The translations under genes and the position numbers were made by a program. A stretch of 7,116 nucleotides of DNA, from assembly GCA_007121565.1 (NCBI GenBank), contig SKKI01000219.1, positions 1-7,116 on the forward strand, in the 5' to 3' direction. Shown here piece by piece: positions 6,569-7,116 of this stretch. This DNA is from Phycisphaerae bacterium (GTDB taxonomy: Bacteria; Planctomycetota; Phycisphaerae; Sedimentisphaerales; Anaerohalosphaeraceae). Positions within the stretch are counted from its first letter, which is position 1. Each line of letters begins with the position of its first letter. The notes under the pieces are model-generated. The model did no database searches and had not been told where the DNA came from. It worked only from the letters and a program-made list of their open reading frames with translations.

Positions 6569-7101
6569 GTGAACCCGGACCGCTGCAGCGCAGCAATTTG
6601 TGGGCGCCGTGGCGCATCAAATACATTCAGCAAATAGACCGCAAAAGCGACTGCTTTCTGTGTGATTACCTGGCCGCACCGGAAAAGGATGCCGACAATC
6701 ATGTCCTGTGGCGCACCGACCATGCCATCGTGGTCTTTAACAAGTTCCCGTACAACAACGGCCATCTGCTCATTGCGCCGACGCGTCATGTGGCGGATCT
6801 GGACGAGGCCACGGACGAGCAGTTGCTGGCCCTGATGCGTCTGGTCCGCCAATGCCAGCACGTCCTGAGTGCCGCGATACGGCCGCACGGGTTTAATGTG
6901 GGCATCAATATCGGGCGATGCGCCGGGGCGGGACTGCCCGGACATGTGCATATCCACGTTGTGCCGCGCTGGGACGGCGATACCAATTATATGCACGTCT
7001 GCAGCGATACCGATGTCATCAGTCAGGGGCTTGACGAGCTGTACGCACTGCTGGTCGAGGTGAGCCGCAACGCATTTGGCGATGCGCCGTCAACGGGGTA
7101 A
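6565..7101 (+). CDS. HIT-domain protein, Ap4A phosphorylase type
   Basis: This is a histidine-triad nucleotide hydrolase or transferase. The overall pattern resembles the mycobacterial diadenosine tetraphosphate phosphorylase Rv2613c: NLWAPWRIKYI at 11-21, a zinc-type CxxC at Cys30/Cys33, NKFPYNNGHLLIAP (59-72), RPHGFNVGINIG (106-117) and the triad GHVHIHVVPRW (126-136). The middle triad histidine, His129, is the expected nucleophile. At 178 residues it is full length. Such enzymes split Ap4A or related dinucleotides in the cytoplasm; substrate choice here is inferred from similarity only. The ATG overlaps the TGA of the preceding lipoprotein (ATGA, 6565-6568) and lacks a good Shine-Dalgarno, so translation is probably coupled. 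Few bases remain after the stop, and no terminator is seen before the window ends. Confidence 0.93.
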   Translation: MSEPGPLQRSNLWAPWRIKYIQQIDRKSDCFLCDYLAAPEKDADNHVLWRTDHAIVVFNKFPYNNGHLLIAPTRHVADLDEATDEQLLALMRLVRQCQHVLSAAIRPHGFNVGINIGRCAGAGLPGHVHIHVVPRWDGDTNYMHVCSDTDVISQGLDELYALLVEVSRNAFGDAPSTG

Positions 7102-7116
7102 CAGCGCGATGTCGAA

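Noticed and set aside
7109..7116. ATG TCG AA at the right edge as the start of another gene
   Set aside because: Only eight bases are visible. A GGGG 10 bases upstream is suggestive, but nothing else can support a gene call.

Overview
The window is a moderately GC-rich bacterial chromosome segment that is almost entirely coding. It shows no phage, insertion sequence, CRISPR array, tRNA or rRNA. My best guess for the source is the planctomycete/PVC side of the tree (Phycisphaerae-like). This rests on the mix of ordinary housekeeping enzymes with large lipoproteins of no recognised family, one TTG start, and an Ap4A-phosphorylase-type HIT protein. It is an inference, not a demonstrated placement.

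Layout, left to right. (1) Minus strand, 1-689: the N-terminal 229 residues of an exported protein of unknown function, cut by the window edge. (2) A divergent intergenic region (690-901) with back-to-back sigma70-type promoters. (3) Plus strand: riboflavin synthase (ribE, 902-1546), then 60 bases later PdxA of vitamin B6 synthesis (1607-2638). (4) Minus strand, convergent with pdxA and only 10 bases from it: dihydroxy-acid dehydratase ilvD (2649-4319). (5) A second divergent region (4320-4604) with a promoter on each side and a nested inverted repeat between them. (6) Plus strand: a compact three-gene unit of two adjacent lipoprotein genes that look like diverged paralogues (4605-5567, 5588-6568) and a HIT-domain nucleotide phosphorylase/hydrolase (6565-7101), whose start codon overlaps the stop of the second lipoprotein.

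The left part is cofactor and amino-acid metabolism: riboflavin, pyridoxal phosphate and branched-chain amino acids. It shows no obvious shared regulation beyond possible ribE-pdxA co-transcription. The right part is the least conventional: two envelope lipoproteins of unknown role in an apparent operon with a cytoplasmic nucleotide-binding enzyme. No clear new defence, mobile or RNA-based system is visible. The most useful leads are the tandem lipoproteins, the truncated exported protein, the dyad between ilvD and the lipoprotein operon, and a possible short leader ORF before ilvD. No stretch longer than 300 bases lacks a gene.
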